Shown piece by piece: positions 45,401-53,041 of a stretch of DNA of 64,000 nt. The translations under genes were made by a program, and so were the position numbers. How positions within the stretch are numbered: the first letter of the stretch is position 1; each line of letters starts with the position of its first letter. This stretch comes from Fimbriiglobus ruber (lineage in GTDB: Bacteria > Planctomycetota > Planctomycetia > Gemmatales > Gemmataceae), in the NCBI RefSeq assembly GCF_002197845.1, contig NZ_NIDE01000018.1, positions 62,001-126,000 of the forward strand. The letters run 5' to 3'. The notes under the pieces are model-generated. The model was not told the DNA's origin and made no database searches. It saw only the letters and a list, made by a program, of their open reading frames with translations.

Positions 45401-46780
45401 CAGCGGCGGGCAATCGACCTCCAGCCCCAGCCCGGCCCGCTCGCACGCCGAACGGAACACACTGGCGAGGTCGATGGTGAGGGCGGTGAGGTCGGTCGGC
45501 TGGTACACGGCCCGGACCCGCCCCGCCTCGATCCGGGAGAAGTCCAGCAGGCTGTTCACCAGGCGCAGGAGCCGCAGACCGTTGCGGCTGACGACTTCCA
45601 ACTCGCCCCGCACGGCGGGCGGAAGGTTGGCCTCGCTGCGGGCCAGCAATCCCTCGATCGGGCCGAGCAGAAGCGTCAGCGGGGTGCGGAACTCGTGGCT
45701 CACGTTCGAGAAGAAGGCGGTCTTGGCCCGATCCAGCTCGGCCAGCGCCTCGGCCCGCCGCTTCTCCTCGTCGTAGGCCCGGGCGTTGGCAATCACCGTG
45801 GCGATGTGACCGACCAATAGGTCGAGGAACCCCTTGTAGGCGTCGTCGAAAACGAGCAGGGGGCTGACTCCCGTCACGACGAACCCGGCGAGCCCGGTTT
45901 GCCCCGGCTTCGCCACCGGGAGGACGACGGCCTTTCGGGTCGGCTGCGGCCAAATGCCACCGGGGAGAGGGCCGAACCGCTCTTCGAGGTCATCGACCAC
46001 GACGGCGACCCCCGAAAGAGCGACCTGACGGAACGGCCACGTCGAGTGGTCCAGATCGACCTCGACGGGACAGGCGGGCGTTTCCGGGTCCAGGCCGTGC
46101 CGACCGACCAGCTGGGCCCGCCGCCCGTCGTCGCTCGACAGGTACAGGAGGACGAAGGGGAGGTCGTGCGGGCGACCGGCGAGGGTTCGGGCTGCGGACT
46201 GGCACGCTTCCTCGACGGACTGCGCCACGTCGGTCGTCTGCGCCGCCAGTTCCCGGAGCGTTCGCAACCGTCGCTCGGCGATGGACCGCTCGGTGTCCTC
46301 CGTGACCACGCACAACATCCCGCCGACGCTGCCGTCGTCGTCCGGGACCGGGCTGTACGAGAACGTGTGGTACGTCTCTTCGGGAAAGCCCTGCCGCTCC
46401 AGGATCAGGAGCAGCCCCTCGTCCCACGTCGCCTGCCCGGTGCGGACCACCGACTCGGCACGGGGGCCGATGTCGCACCAGATTTCGGACCAGACCTCAC
46501 GGGCCGATCGGCCCAGCGCCCACGGGTGCTTGGGACCGAGGGTCATCCGGGCGTAGGCGTCGTTGTAGAAGAAGGTGAACTCCGGCCCCCAGCCGAGCCA
46601 CATAGCGTACCGAGAGTTGAGCAGGGTCCGCACGAGCGTCTTGAGGCTCTGCGGCCACGTCCGGACCGGGCCGAGAGAGGTCTTCGACCAATCGAAGGAG
46701 CGAGTGCGTTCCCCCATCTCGCCGCCCCCGGCGATGACGGTGAGAAACTTATCGCTCTGTTGATCTGGTCGCTGACTCAT
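42443..46780 (-). CDS. Giant hybrid histidine kinase with two complete kinase cores and two receivers
   Basis: About 1,445 residues. Order: PAS (FFYNDAYARMTLGPKHPWAL), GAF about 190-340, HisKA with KTAFFSNVSHEFRTPLTLLL, HATPase with NLLSNALKFTFEGG and GSGIGLALVQELVKLHGG, receiver RVLVADDNADMRQYV with VLTDVMMPRLDGF, PAS about 790-900, GAF about 910-1060, HisKA with [20 protein letters not shown], HATPase with [14 protein letters not shown] and GGLGIGLALVKRL, and receiver RILVVDDNRDGADSL with ILLDIGLPKLNGYEACRR. ATG 46780 is preceded by a GTG codon in frame. Two kinase cores in one chain suggest an internal phosphorelay or a fusion of two kinases. The distal half resembles the C-terminus of the kinase at 36331. 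Confidence 0.9.
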   Translation of the reverse strand: MSQRPDQQSDKFLTVIAGGGEMGERTRSFDWSKTSLGPVRTWPQSLKTLVRTLLNSRYAMWLGWGPEFTFFYNDAYARMTLGPKHPWALGRSAREVWSEIWCDIGPRAESVVRTGQATWDEGLLLILERQGFPEETYHTFSYSPVPDDDGSVGGMLCVVTEDTERSIAERRLRTLRELAAQTTDVAQSVEEACQSAARTLAGRPHDLPFVLLYLSSDDGRRAQLVGRHGLDPETPACPVEVDLDHSTWPFRQVALSGVAVVVDDLEERFGPLPGGIWPQPTRKAVVLPVAKPGQTGLAGFVVTGVSPLLVFDDAYKGFLDLLVGHIATVIANARAYDEEKRRAEALAELDRAKTAFFSNVSHEFRTPLTLLLGPIEGLLARSEANLPPAVRGELEVVSRNGLRLLRLVNSLLDFSRIEAGRVRAVYQPTDLTALTIDLASVFRSACERAGLGLEVDCPPLGEPVFVDPEMWEKVVLNLLSNALKFTFEGGIGVSVRRVGDAAELRVRDTGTGVPAEEMPRLFERFHRVENARGRTHEGSGIGLALVQELVKLHGGSVTADSVVGAGTTFTVSVPLGSAHLPADQIVGGRTTTPVSSQATPFIEEAFRWLPDGPHEASADLTSDPEIPPPNSQATIAPDDDRPRVLVADDNADMRQYVVRLLAGAYRVEAVADGEAALAAARERTPDLVLTDVMMPRLDGFGLLRELRADPRTRSVPVVMLSARAGEESRVEGIQSGADDYLVKPFGARELLARVSAHLQMARMRREAGESIRASEERFRTLFESMDEAFCVVEMLYDAADRPADYRFLEANPTFERHTGFTNALGRTIRELVPDHDAHWFEIYGRVAATGEPIRFVNEAKAMGRWFDVYAYRVGGAESRKVGILFTDITERKRAEEATRRQSEQLRRLAEIATRLTAAPDVASITGLVTEEARSLIGAHQAVTGFTTDQNWGQAINTVSLSEKYAAWRGYDERPDGSGVYSLVCRTNRPVRMTQAELEGHPAYMGFGPHARRHPPMRGWLAAPLVGRDGRNLGLIQLSDRHEGEFTAEDENILVQLAQMASVAIENARLVQDLLDADRRKDEFLATLAHELRNPLAPIRTGLQLLRLSGGDVVTGDKARTMMERQLGQMVRLVDDLMDVSRINQGKIELRQERIDLAAVLSSAVETSRPLVEQMGHHLEVVLPTQPVVVEADLTRLAQVFSNLLTNAAKYTERGGRITLTAERHGGDVVVAVKDTGIGIAAEQLPRIFEMFSQVKTALERSQGGLGIGLALVKRLVEMHGGRIEARSGGLGNGSEFVVNLPVVVEASRPQPEAGDDRNAPKTSLRILVVDDNRDGADSLADMLGLMGGDTRTAYDGEEAVTAAVEFRPDVILLDIGLPKLNGYEACRRIRAQANGRKVVLIAQTGWGQAEDRQRTHEAGFDHHLIKPVDPATLMKLLANLSAARV

Positions 46781-47049
46781 CACGGTGTCCCATCACCCGC
46801 CCCGTCGTCACGGCTACACGCCCACGGCGAAAGCGGTTCCGGTCGTCCGCCGAGGCACAGAGGTCGATCGGTACGGCTGCCGCCTGTAAACTCGTTCACG
46901 GGATGATATTAACGGCAGACGAGGGGACAGGCAACGACCTCCGAACGGGAAGCCAAACAGCCGAATCGGAAAGGGTCGAGAAGGAACCGACCGCCCCAGA
47001 TTGAACGAGTCACGTGAGGTACGAAGCCGAATGAAGTGCCCCCGCCCGG

Positions 47050-47982
47050 TCACTCGGTCGTGTCGGCGATGGCCTTCCGAAGGGCCTCCGTCACCCCCAT
47101 CGGGCGCACCGGGAACACGCCAAGGGCCGTCTTGTCCCGGACCACCGTGGGGTTCTTCAACCCCTCGATCAAGTGCCGACCGACCTCAAACTTGGCGGGC
47201 GTCACGAGCGCCAACCACAGGCCCGACAGGTACGGCGTCAACACCGGGACGAAGATCAGCCACCGCCGCAACCCCTTCTGCCGGGCATATTCCCGGATCA
47301 AGTCGGCGTAGGTCAACACGTCGGGGCCACCGATCTCGAACGTGCGGCTTCCACTCGCCGGCAACTCCCTCGCCGCCAGCAGATAGGCCAGCACGTCGTC
47401 CACGGCCACGGGCTGGGTCGCCGTGGTCAGCCAGCGGGGGCAGATCATCACCGGCAGGCGGTCGGTCAGCGACTTCATCAACTGGTATGAGAGACTTCCC
47501 GCCCCGATGACCATCCCGGCCCGAAACTCGATCGTTTCGACCCCCGACGCCCGCAAAATGTCGCCGACCTCGTGGCGGCTGCGCAGGTGCGGCGACAGGT
47601 TCGGATCGGCGTCGTCCCCCAAGCCACCCAGGTACACAATCCGGCGAACCCCGGCCTCACGTGCGGCCCCGGCGAAGTTGGTCGCCGCCTGCCGGTCCTC
47701 CTTCTCGAAGTCCTTCGAGTCGGACATCAGGTGGACGAGGTAGTAAGCGGTGTGGACGCCCCGCATCGCCCCGGCCAGCGAGGGCGGGTCGAGAACGTCG
47801 CCCCGGGCGACCTGGGTGCATTCCCGAACGATGGGCCGCAACTTGTCGGGCGACCGGGCTAGACACCGCAGGGCGACGGGCTGGCGTTCGAGCAGCCGGA
47901 CGAGCCGTCCGCCGACGTACCCGGAAGCGCCGGTCAACAGCACGAGGGGAACGTCCGGGGTCGCCGGTTCTGGTTTTGGCAT
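47050..47982 (-). CDS. NAD(P)H-binding atypical SDR (NmrA/YbjT-like)
   Basis: The 310-residue product begins PLVLLTGASGYVGGRLVRLLE, the glycine-rich cofactor motif of extended/atypical SDRs, followed by LRCLARSPDKL, GDVLDPPSLAGAMRGVHTAYYLVH, RIVYLGGLGDDADPNLSPHL and FEIGGPDVLTYADLIREYA. Related proteins often carry a C-terminal DUF2867 domain, which is absent here; the final 70 residues may interact with the membrane (RRWLIFVPVLTPYLSGLWLALV). It is divergent from DUF1990-tspO, sharing a 119-bp promoter region with them. Confidence 0.87.
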   Translation of the reverse strand: MPKPEPATPDVPLVLLTGASGYVGGRLVRLLERQPVALRCLARSPDKLRPIVRECTQVARGDVLDPPSLAGAMRGVHTAYYLVHLMSDSKDFEKEDRQAATNFAGAAREAGVRRIVYLGGLGDDADPNLSPHLRSRHEVGDILRASGVETIEFRAGMVIGAGSLSYQLMKSLTDRLPVMICPRWLTTATQPVAVDDVLAYLLAARELPASGSRTFEIGGPDVLTYADLIREYARQKGLRRWLIFVPVLTPYLSGLWLALVTPAKFEVGRHLIEGLKNPTVVRDKTALGVFPVRPMGVTEALRKAIADTTE

Positions 47983-48101
47983 CCTGTTTACAATGCCCCG
48001 GTTGGGAAGAGTGACGGTTTACGGATAGTATGTAGCGGGAACATTTTATCGTTCGGCGGACCAGGACGCAGGCTCGGCGGCGGGCGGGATCGAAGGCGGA
48101 T

Positions 48102-48686
48102 ATGTTGTCCCTGCGAAAACCGACCCCCGATACCCTGCGCCGGTTCCTGGCGACTCAGACGCCGTTACCGTTCACCTATCAGGCGGTGGGCGCAACCGCC
48201 GAGACGCCGCCCGTTGGTTACGTCGTGGACCGGACCCGCATCAAGCTCGGTGAGGGCGAACCGGTCTTTCGGTCGGCCATCGCCGCCTTACGGCGGTGGG
48301 AGCAGTTCAACCTCGGTTGGGTCGAAGCGTGGCCCTCGGACGTTCCCATCCAGACGGGCGAAGTCGTGGCGGTCATGGGGCGGGCCGCCGGCGTCTGGTG
48401 GCTCAACGCCTGCCGGGTCGTGTACGTCGTGGACGTGGCGGGACCGCTCTCGAAATTCGGTTTCGCCTACGGCACGCTGCCGGGTCACGTCGCGAGTGGC
48501 GAAGAGCGGTTCCTGATCGAGTGGGACCGGGGCGACAACGCCGTGTGGTACGACATCCTGGCTTTCTCCCGCCCACGCCACGTCCTGACCCGTCTCGGCT
48601 ACCCGGTCGTGCGCCGGTTGCAGAAACGATTCGGTCGGAACTCGGCGGCGTCCATGCTGCGGGCCGTAAGTCACGAAGGTCGATGA
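48102..48686 (+). CDS. DUF1990-family protein
   Basis: The 194-residue product contains FTYQAVGATAETPPVGYVVDRTRIKLGEGE, FRSAIAALRRWEQFNLGWVEAWP, VVYVVDVAGPLSKFGFAYGTLPGHVASGEERFLIEWD and WYDILAFSRPRHVLTRLGYP, the conserved run of DUF1990. The biochemical role of the family is unknown; its genes recur beside NAD(P)H-binding SDRs and TspO-like proteins, as here. The tspO-like gene follows after 54 bp. Confidence 0.88.
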   Translation: MLSLRKPTPDTLRRFLATQTPLPFTYQAVGATAETPPVGYVVDRTRIKLGEGEPVFRSAIAALRRWEQFNLGWVEAWPSDVPIQTGEVVAVMGRAAGVWWLNACRVVYVVDVAGPLSKFGFAYGTLPGHVASGEERFLIEWDRGDNAVWYDILAFSRPRHVLTRLGYPVVRRLQKRFGRNSAASMLRAVSHEGR

Positions 48687-48740
48687 CGGGGCGTGAACTC
48701 GTAACCGTTCGGTAGCCGCAGTGGGGAACTGACCGATGCC

Positions 48741-49130
48741 GTGGATCGAATGGTACGAGCGCTCCTGAAACCCTCGTGGACCCCCGTCCCTTCGACGATC
48801 AGCCTGATCTGGACGCTTCTCTACCCGATCATCCTCGTCAGCTTCGGGTTCGTGTTCGTGCAGGCGGTTCAGCGGAAATTGTCCCGGCTGGTCGCCCTCC
48901 CGTTCGCCGTGAACCTGATCGCCAACCTGCTCTTCATGCCGATCTTCGCCGGATTGCGGAACGTGCCGCTGGCGGCATCGGACATCGTGGTCGTGTGGCT
49001 GACAATCCTGTGGTGCGTAGCGGCGGTCTGGCCGCATTACCGCTGGGTCGCCGTGCCCCAGGTGCCGTACCTCGTGTGGGTGTCGCTCGCCACGACGATT
49101 CCGTTGTCGATCGCGGCGACGAAGCGGTAG
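48741..49130 (+). CDS. tspO: TspO/MBR-family membrane protein
   Basis: About 129 residues with five hydrophobic segments. Motifs of TspO are present: LLKPSWTPVPSTISLIWTLLYPIILVSF near the start, LPFAVNLIANLLFMPIFAGLRN (the N-x-x-WN region, with Leu in place of Trp) and PYLVWVSLATTIPLSI at the end. TspO proteins bind porphyrins and respond to light or oxidative stress. The start may be GTG 48741 or ATG 48750. It probably forms an operon with the DUF1990 gene. Confidence 0.8.
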   Translation: MDRMVRALLKPSWTPVPSTISLIWTLLYPIILVSFGFVFVQAVQRKLSRLVALPFAVNLIANLLFMPIFAGLRNVPLAASDIVVVWLTILWCVAAVWPHYRWVAVPQVPYLVWVSLATTIPLSIAATKR

Positions 49131-50289
49131 CGTCGAGTGAAGTGCGGTGACGCCGTTGCACTCGCCCCTCACGCCGGGAAGTACTTCCCGAAAGCGATCA
49201 AGAGCCTCGGCGAGCCCTTTCGCCGCGCGGGCGATCCGTCGCTCGGCGCGTTCCGCTGTCTGATGTTGTTTATTGCCCCGCACCCAGTGATCGAACGGGG
49301 CGCGAACACCGCCTTCCAGGAGTTTCAAATCCTGGCTCCATTTGTCGTGTGCGAAGGCCGTTTCGAAGCCCCGGCGGAAAAGTCGGGTATGGGACGGGCG
49401 ATGTCGGTCACAGCGAGAACCACAGAGGAGCAGATCGTCGTCCCGCGGTTGTTGAGGTAGCCGGCCATGGCGTCGGCGGCCGCCCCCCGGGTCGCCGGCC
49501 CGGGCCAGCGATGCAATGGCCATCCCGACCCACACGCGGGCCCGCGGCCGGCAGAAGGCGTGGTCGGCCAACAGATCGTATACCTTGCGGACGAACCGGC
49601 CGTGACAGTGCGGACAGAACCGGGCGGCACACGGCCAATCGGGCCGGCCCACGGCGTCGAACGGTGGACACCGGGTCGTGACCGCGAACGACGCAGGGGA
49701 CCCGGACAGCATGAAGGTCCCCGCGTCGCGAAGCCGGTGCCACCGGCCCAACCGGACCTGGTATAGGGGTCGGACCACCCCTGAGAGAACGATCCCCGGC
49801 CGCGTCGGGGCCGCGGAGGGCGTTGACGGCTGTAACCAGTCGGGATCGAAGACGTGCGGCCGTCACGTCGGGGCCGAAGAGGGGACGGCCATGACCGATC
49901 TGTCGGAGTGAAGAAGCCGACTCGTTGGGGCCGGCGTGGCCGGTTGGTGTTTGCGCTCCACCCGGCTCGGCTCTGTGGGCCGGTCGGGTGGCTTTGGTCT
50001 TGGATTTCTTCTTCATCGGCGCGCAACGTTCCTTTCTCTATTCTCTGGCTTCAAGAGAATAGAACCAGGCACCGACCGCCGAGTTCCTGCCTGTAACCAG
50101 GCACCGACCTCCGCGTTTATTCGGACCCGACAAAACACGGGGTCTCCGTTTCTGGTCCCGTCGTGGCGGTTTTGGGTTTCTACGGCGTTTACGTTGTCGC
50201 GCTATTTCCGGCCCCCGACGTGAACCAAACCGGTGGTCTCGAACCGGCCGATTTGGTCGACCCATCACGTCGACCACGCACCCATCCGC
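49131..50289. other. About 1.2 kb of decayed sequence without an intact gene
   Basis: Minus-strand frames give discontinuous pieces: KWSQDLKLLEGGVRAPFDHW near 49300, ARVWVGMAIASLARAGDPG near 49510 and AGYLNNRGTTICSSVVLAV near 49440, which sit in different phases. They look like one former gene with several frameshifts. Part of it recurs near 56142. Near 50065-50117 a short motif ACCAGGCACCGACC is directly repeated. No RNA gene or IS end is evident. Confidence 0.5.
49291..49335. repeat. Dispersed repeat, copy 1
   Basis: This stretch and 56142-56186 share about 45 bases with few mismatches (AACACCGC.TTCCAGGAGT..CAAATCCTGG), with weaker similarity extending 20 bases further left. On the minus strand both encode a WxQDLxLLExGVxAxF-like peptide, so they are probably remnants of one gene family or of one mobile element. 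Confidence 0.6.
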
Positions 50290-50848
50290 TACCCGCCGAC
50301 GGCCAGGTTGGCGATCCGCCCCAGCGTACTCTCGTACTCGACCAACTCGGCCAGCGAGGCCCTCGCGTCGGCCAAGAACCGGACCGCCTCCTCCGTGCGC
50401 TTGCGGGCGGTCACGCCCCGGAACTCGTTCCCGAACCCGCTCAACGCACCGTGCCGGAGGGGGACCATGACCCCGACGGCGGAGAACTGGCTGGCGTCCC
50501 TCTTCAGGTGCCATCGCTTGTCCTCGGCGCACGCCCGTCACGGGCCGCCGTTTCCTTCTCGCGCTCGGGCACGCCCGCCGCCCGGTCCTCGGCGTGAAAA
50601 CGAGGTGGGTCGGGTGCCCGACGACGTCGGCTGGCGCGAACCCGGTGATCGCTTCGACGCCGCCCAGCCGGTCCGGGACGCGGCCACCCGGGTCGGTGAT
50701 GACGCCGGCGTAGCCAGCCGCGTTCCCCAGAAGCAACTCCGGCCGCTGGTCATTATCGCGGACCAGAAATCCCGCTCGCGGTCGGTCTGGTCGATCCCCC
50801 GCACGGCGAATCCGGTCACGTCCCCGGCCTCGTTCCGCAGTGCTGGTA
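50290..50848 (-). pseudogene. PAS-domain sensor kinase remnant, minus strand
   Basis: Joined across at least two frame changes the minus strand reads RNEAGDVTGFAVRGIDQTDRERDF, GYAGVITDPGGRVPDRLGGVEAITGF, HPTHLVFTP, EDKRWHLKRDASQFSAVGVM, PLRHGALSGFGNEFRGVTARKRTEEAVRF and LADARASLAELVEYESTLGRIANLAVGG before a stop at 50290. This is a complete PAS-PAC pair as seen at the front of the hybrid kinases, now degenerate. No kinase core follows. Confidence 0.65.
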
Positions 50849-50893
50849 CACCCCGATCGCCCCGCCCGACCGGCTTGAGAAGCGGGGCATCTG

Positions 50894-51130
50894 GAGCGCA
50901 TCCGGCGCGGGGAGCGACTGGACGACTTCGAGACGGTCCGGGCAACCAAAGGCGGCGGCCGGGTCGACATCTCGCTCGCGGTCTTGCCCATTCGCGACGC
51001 CCACGGCCACCTCCTCGGCGCGTCGAAGGTCGCCCGCGACGTCACCGCCGTCAAGCGGGGCAAACGCGCCCTGGCCGAGGCCCGCCGACGGAGCGAAAAC
51101 GCGCTCCAGGCGGGCGAGGTTGGGACGTAA
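50894..51130 (+). pseudogene. PAS/PAC fragment, plus strand
   Basis: The frame gives ERIRRGERLDDFETVRATKG, GGRVDISLAVLPIRDAHGHL, LGASKVARDVTAVKRGKRALAEARRR and stops at 51128-51130. This is the PAC end of a PAS domain plus the start of the linker helix, with no beginning and no kinase domain. It lies 22 bp before the Ser/Thr kinase start and head-to-head with the minus-strand PAS remnant. Confidence 0.65.
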
Positions 51131-51151
51131 TATACTAATTCGGACGTCGCC

Positions 51152-53041
51152 ATGCACTCGGAGCCGACCGTGCCCGACCCCACCCTTCCGGCCGAGTCGG
51201 CTGAACAGACCGCCACGAAATCCGTCGCCGACCCGGCCGTAACCGCCAGCGGCCCCTCCGATCTTTCGGCCGCCGCCACCCACGTTGACGACCCCGCCAC
51301 TCGCGCCCCCGTTCCGCCGACTGCCCCGTCCGGCCGCTACGAACTCGGTGACGAGATCGCCCACGGCGGGATGGGCGCCGTCTACCGAGCCACCGACACC
51401 GCCTTCGGCCGCGAGGTCGCCGTCAAGCTGCTCCTCGACCGGTACGGGCCGCAGTCCGGGACCGCCCGCCGGTTCGCCGACGAGGCCCGCATCACCGGGC
51501 AGCTGCAGCACCCGAACATCCCGGCCGTGTTCGACCTCGGCACGCTGCCCGACGGGCGGCCGTTCCTGGCCATGAAGCTCGTCAAGGGCGACACCCTCGA
51601 CGCCCTGCTCAAGGCCCGCCCCCACCAGTCGGCCGAGCGGGGGCGGTTCGTGGCCGCGTTCGAGCTGGTGTGCCAGGCGGTGGCCTACGCCCACGCCCAC
51701 GACGTCATCCACCGCGACCTGAAGCCGGCCAACGTGATGGTGGGGGCGTTCGGCGAGGTGCAGGTCATGGACTGGGGTCTCGCCAAGGTCCTCCGCATCG
51801 GCGGGGGCGACGGGGCGGCCGACCCGGAGGCCACGTCCGTCGCCTCCGCGGTGGTCAGCCTGCGGGACGCCGACGACCTGCTCACCCAGGCCGGGAGCGT
51901 CCTCGGCACTCCGGCGTTCATGCCCCCCGAGCAGGCGGTCGGGGCCGTCCACAAGATCGACGCCCGGAGCGACGTGTTCGGCCTCGGCGGCATCCTGGCC
52001 GTGATCCTGACCGGAGCCCCGCCGTTCGTGGCGAGTTCGGCCGAGACGAGTCGGGTGAAGGCGGCCACCGGAGACGTGGCCGACTGCTTCGCCCGGTTGG
52101 ACGCGTGCGGGGCCGACCCGGAACTGGTCGCCCTGTGCAAGCGGTGTTTGTCCCCGAAAGCGGTCGACCGCCCGGCCGACGCCGGGGAGGTGGCGAGGGC
52201 GGTGGCCGCGCTGCGGGCGGCGGCCGACGACCGGGCCCGGCAGGCGGAACTGGACAAGGTGCGGGTGGAAGGCGACCTGCGCGCCGCCGACGCCCGGACG
52301 GCCGAACAGCGTAAGCGGCGGAAGGTGCAGGCCGCCCTGGGACTCACGGTCGCCGCCTTGGTGGTGCTCGGGGGCGCGGTCGCCTGGCGGGCCCGGGAGC
52401 ACGAGCGGGGACGCCGCGAGCAGTCCGAGCGGGATGTGAATCAGGCCGTCGGGGCGGCGGTCGCCCGGTACGCCCAGGCCCGCGGGGCGGACCGCGACCC
52501 GGCCCTGTGGGCCGAGGCGCGGGCGGCCGCGCTCCAGGCCCGGGACCTGGTCGACCGCGCCGCGGCCCCGGCCGACGTCCGGGACCGCGTCCGCGACCTG
52601 CTCGCCGAGATCGAGCAGGTCGAGAAGAACCGCCGGCTGAGCGGCACCCTGCTGGAAATCCAGGCCGGCATGGGCGACGGGCTCGCCTTCAACAACAACC
52701 AGGACTTCGACGGGGCCGACGCCCGGTACGAGCAGGCGTTCCGCAATTACGGGACCGACCTGTTCGCCCTCTCCCCGGAGGTGGGCGCCGACCTGCTCCG
52801 GTCCCTCGGCGGCGAACGGACGGTTGAGCTGGCGGCCGCCCTCGACGACTGGGCGTACGTCCAGCGGTTCGCGATCGACGCCAAGCCGGGCCGGGACGCC
52901 CACCTGTTCCGGGTGACCCGCGCGCTCGACCCGGACCCGGTCCGCAACCGGATCCGCGACGCCGTCACGGCCGCCGACCCGGCCGCCTGCTCGCCATCGC
53001 CGACGAGATCGACCCCGCCCGGCAACCGGTCCAAACGGTGA
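51152..53041 (+). CDS. Ser/Thr protein kinase (Hanks type), N-terminal half of a frameshifted kinase-TPR gene
   Basis: From ATG 51152: a Pro/Ala-rich leader of about 60 residues, then kinase motifs EIAHGGMGAVYRATDTAFGREVAVKLLL (P-loop, Lys), DVIHRDLKPANVMVG (catalytic loop), QVMDWGLAKVL (DWG in place of DFG, usual in Gemmata-type kinases), GTPAFMPPEQA and DARSDVFGLGGIL. A transmembrane helix at about 395-415 (LTVAALVVLGGAVAW) is followed by an extracytoplasmic-type helical region. At 52986-52987 one C appears missing; the proper continuation LLAIADEIDPARQPVQT runs into the next open frame. Read together with 53038-55125 it is one protein of about 1,324 residues. Confidence 0.88.
   Translation: MHSEPTVPDPTLPAESAEQTATKSVADPAVTASGPSDLSAAATHVDDPATRAPVPPTAPSGRYELGDEIAHGGMGAVYRATDTAFGREVAVKLLLDRYGPQSGTARRFADEARITGQLQHPNIPAVFDLGTLPDGRPFLAMKLVKGDTLDALLKARPHQSAERGRFVAAFELVCQAVAYAHAHDVIHRDLKPANVMVGAFGEVQVMDWGLAKVLRIGGGDGAADPEATSVASAVVSLRDADDLLTQAGSVLGTPAFMPPEQAVGAVHKIDARSDVFGLGGILAVILTGAPPFVASSAETSRVKAATGDVADCFARLDACGADPELVALCKRCLSPKAVDRPADAGEVARAVAALRAAADDRARQAELDKVRVEGDLRAADARTAEQRKRRKVQAALGLTVAALVVLGGAVAWRAREHERGRREQSERDVNQAVGAAVARYAQARGADRDPALWAEARAAALQARDLVDRAAAPADVRDRVRDLLAEIEQVEKNRRLSGTLLEIQAGMGDGLAFNNNQDFDGADARYEQAFRNYGTDLFALSPEVGADLLRSLGGERTVELAAALDDWAYVQRFAIDAKPGRDAHLFRVTRALDPDPVRNRIRDAVTAADPAACSPSPTRSTPPGNRSKR

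Noticed and set aside
48288-49778. Long minus-strand open frame of 496 codons
   Set aside because: It runs antisense across the DUF1990 and tspO genes; its composition is Arg/His/Pro-rich as expected of an antisense shadow in GC-rich DNA. Only fragments near its start may be remnants.
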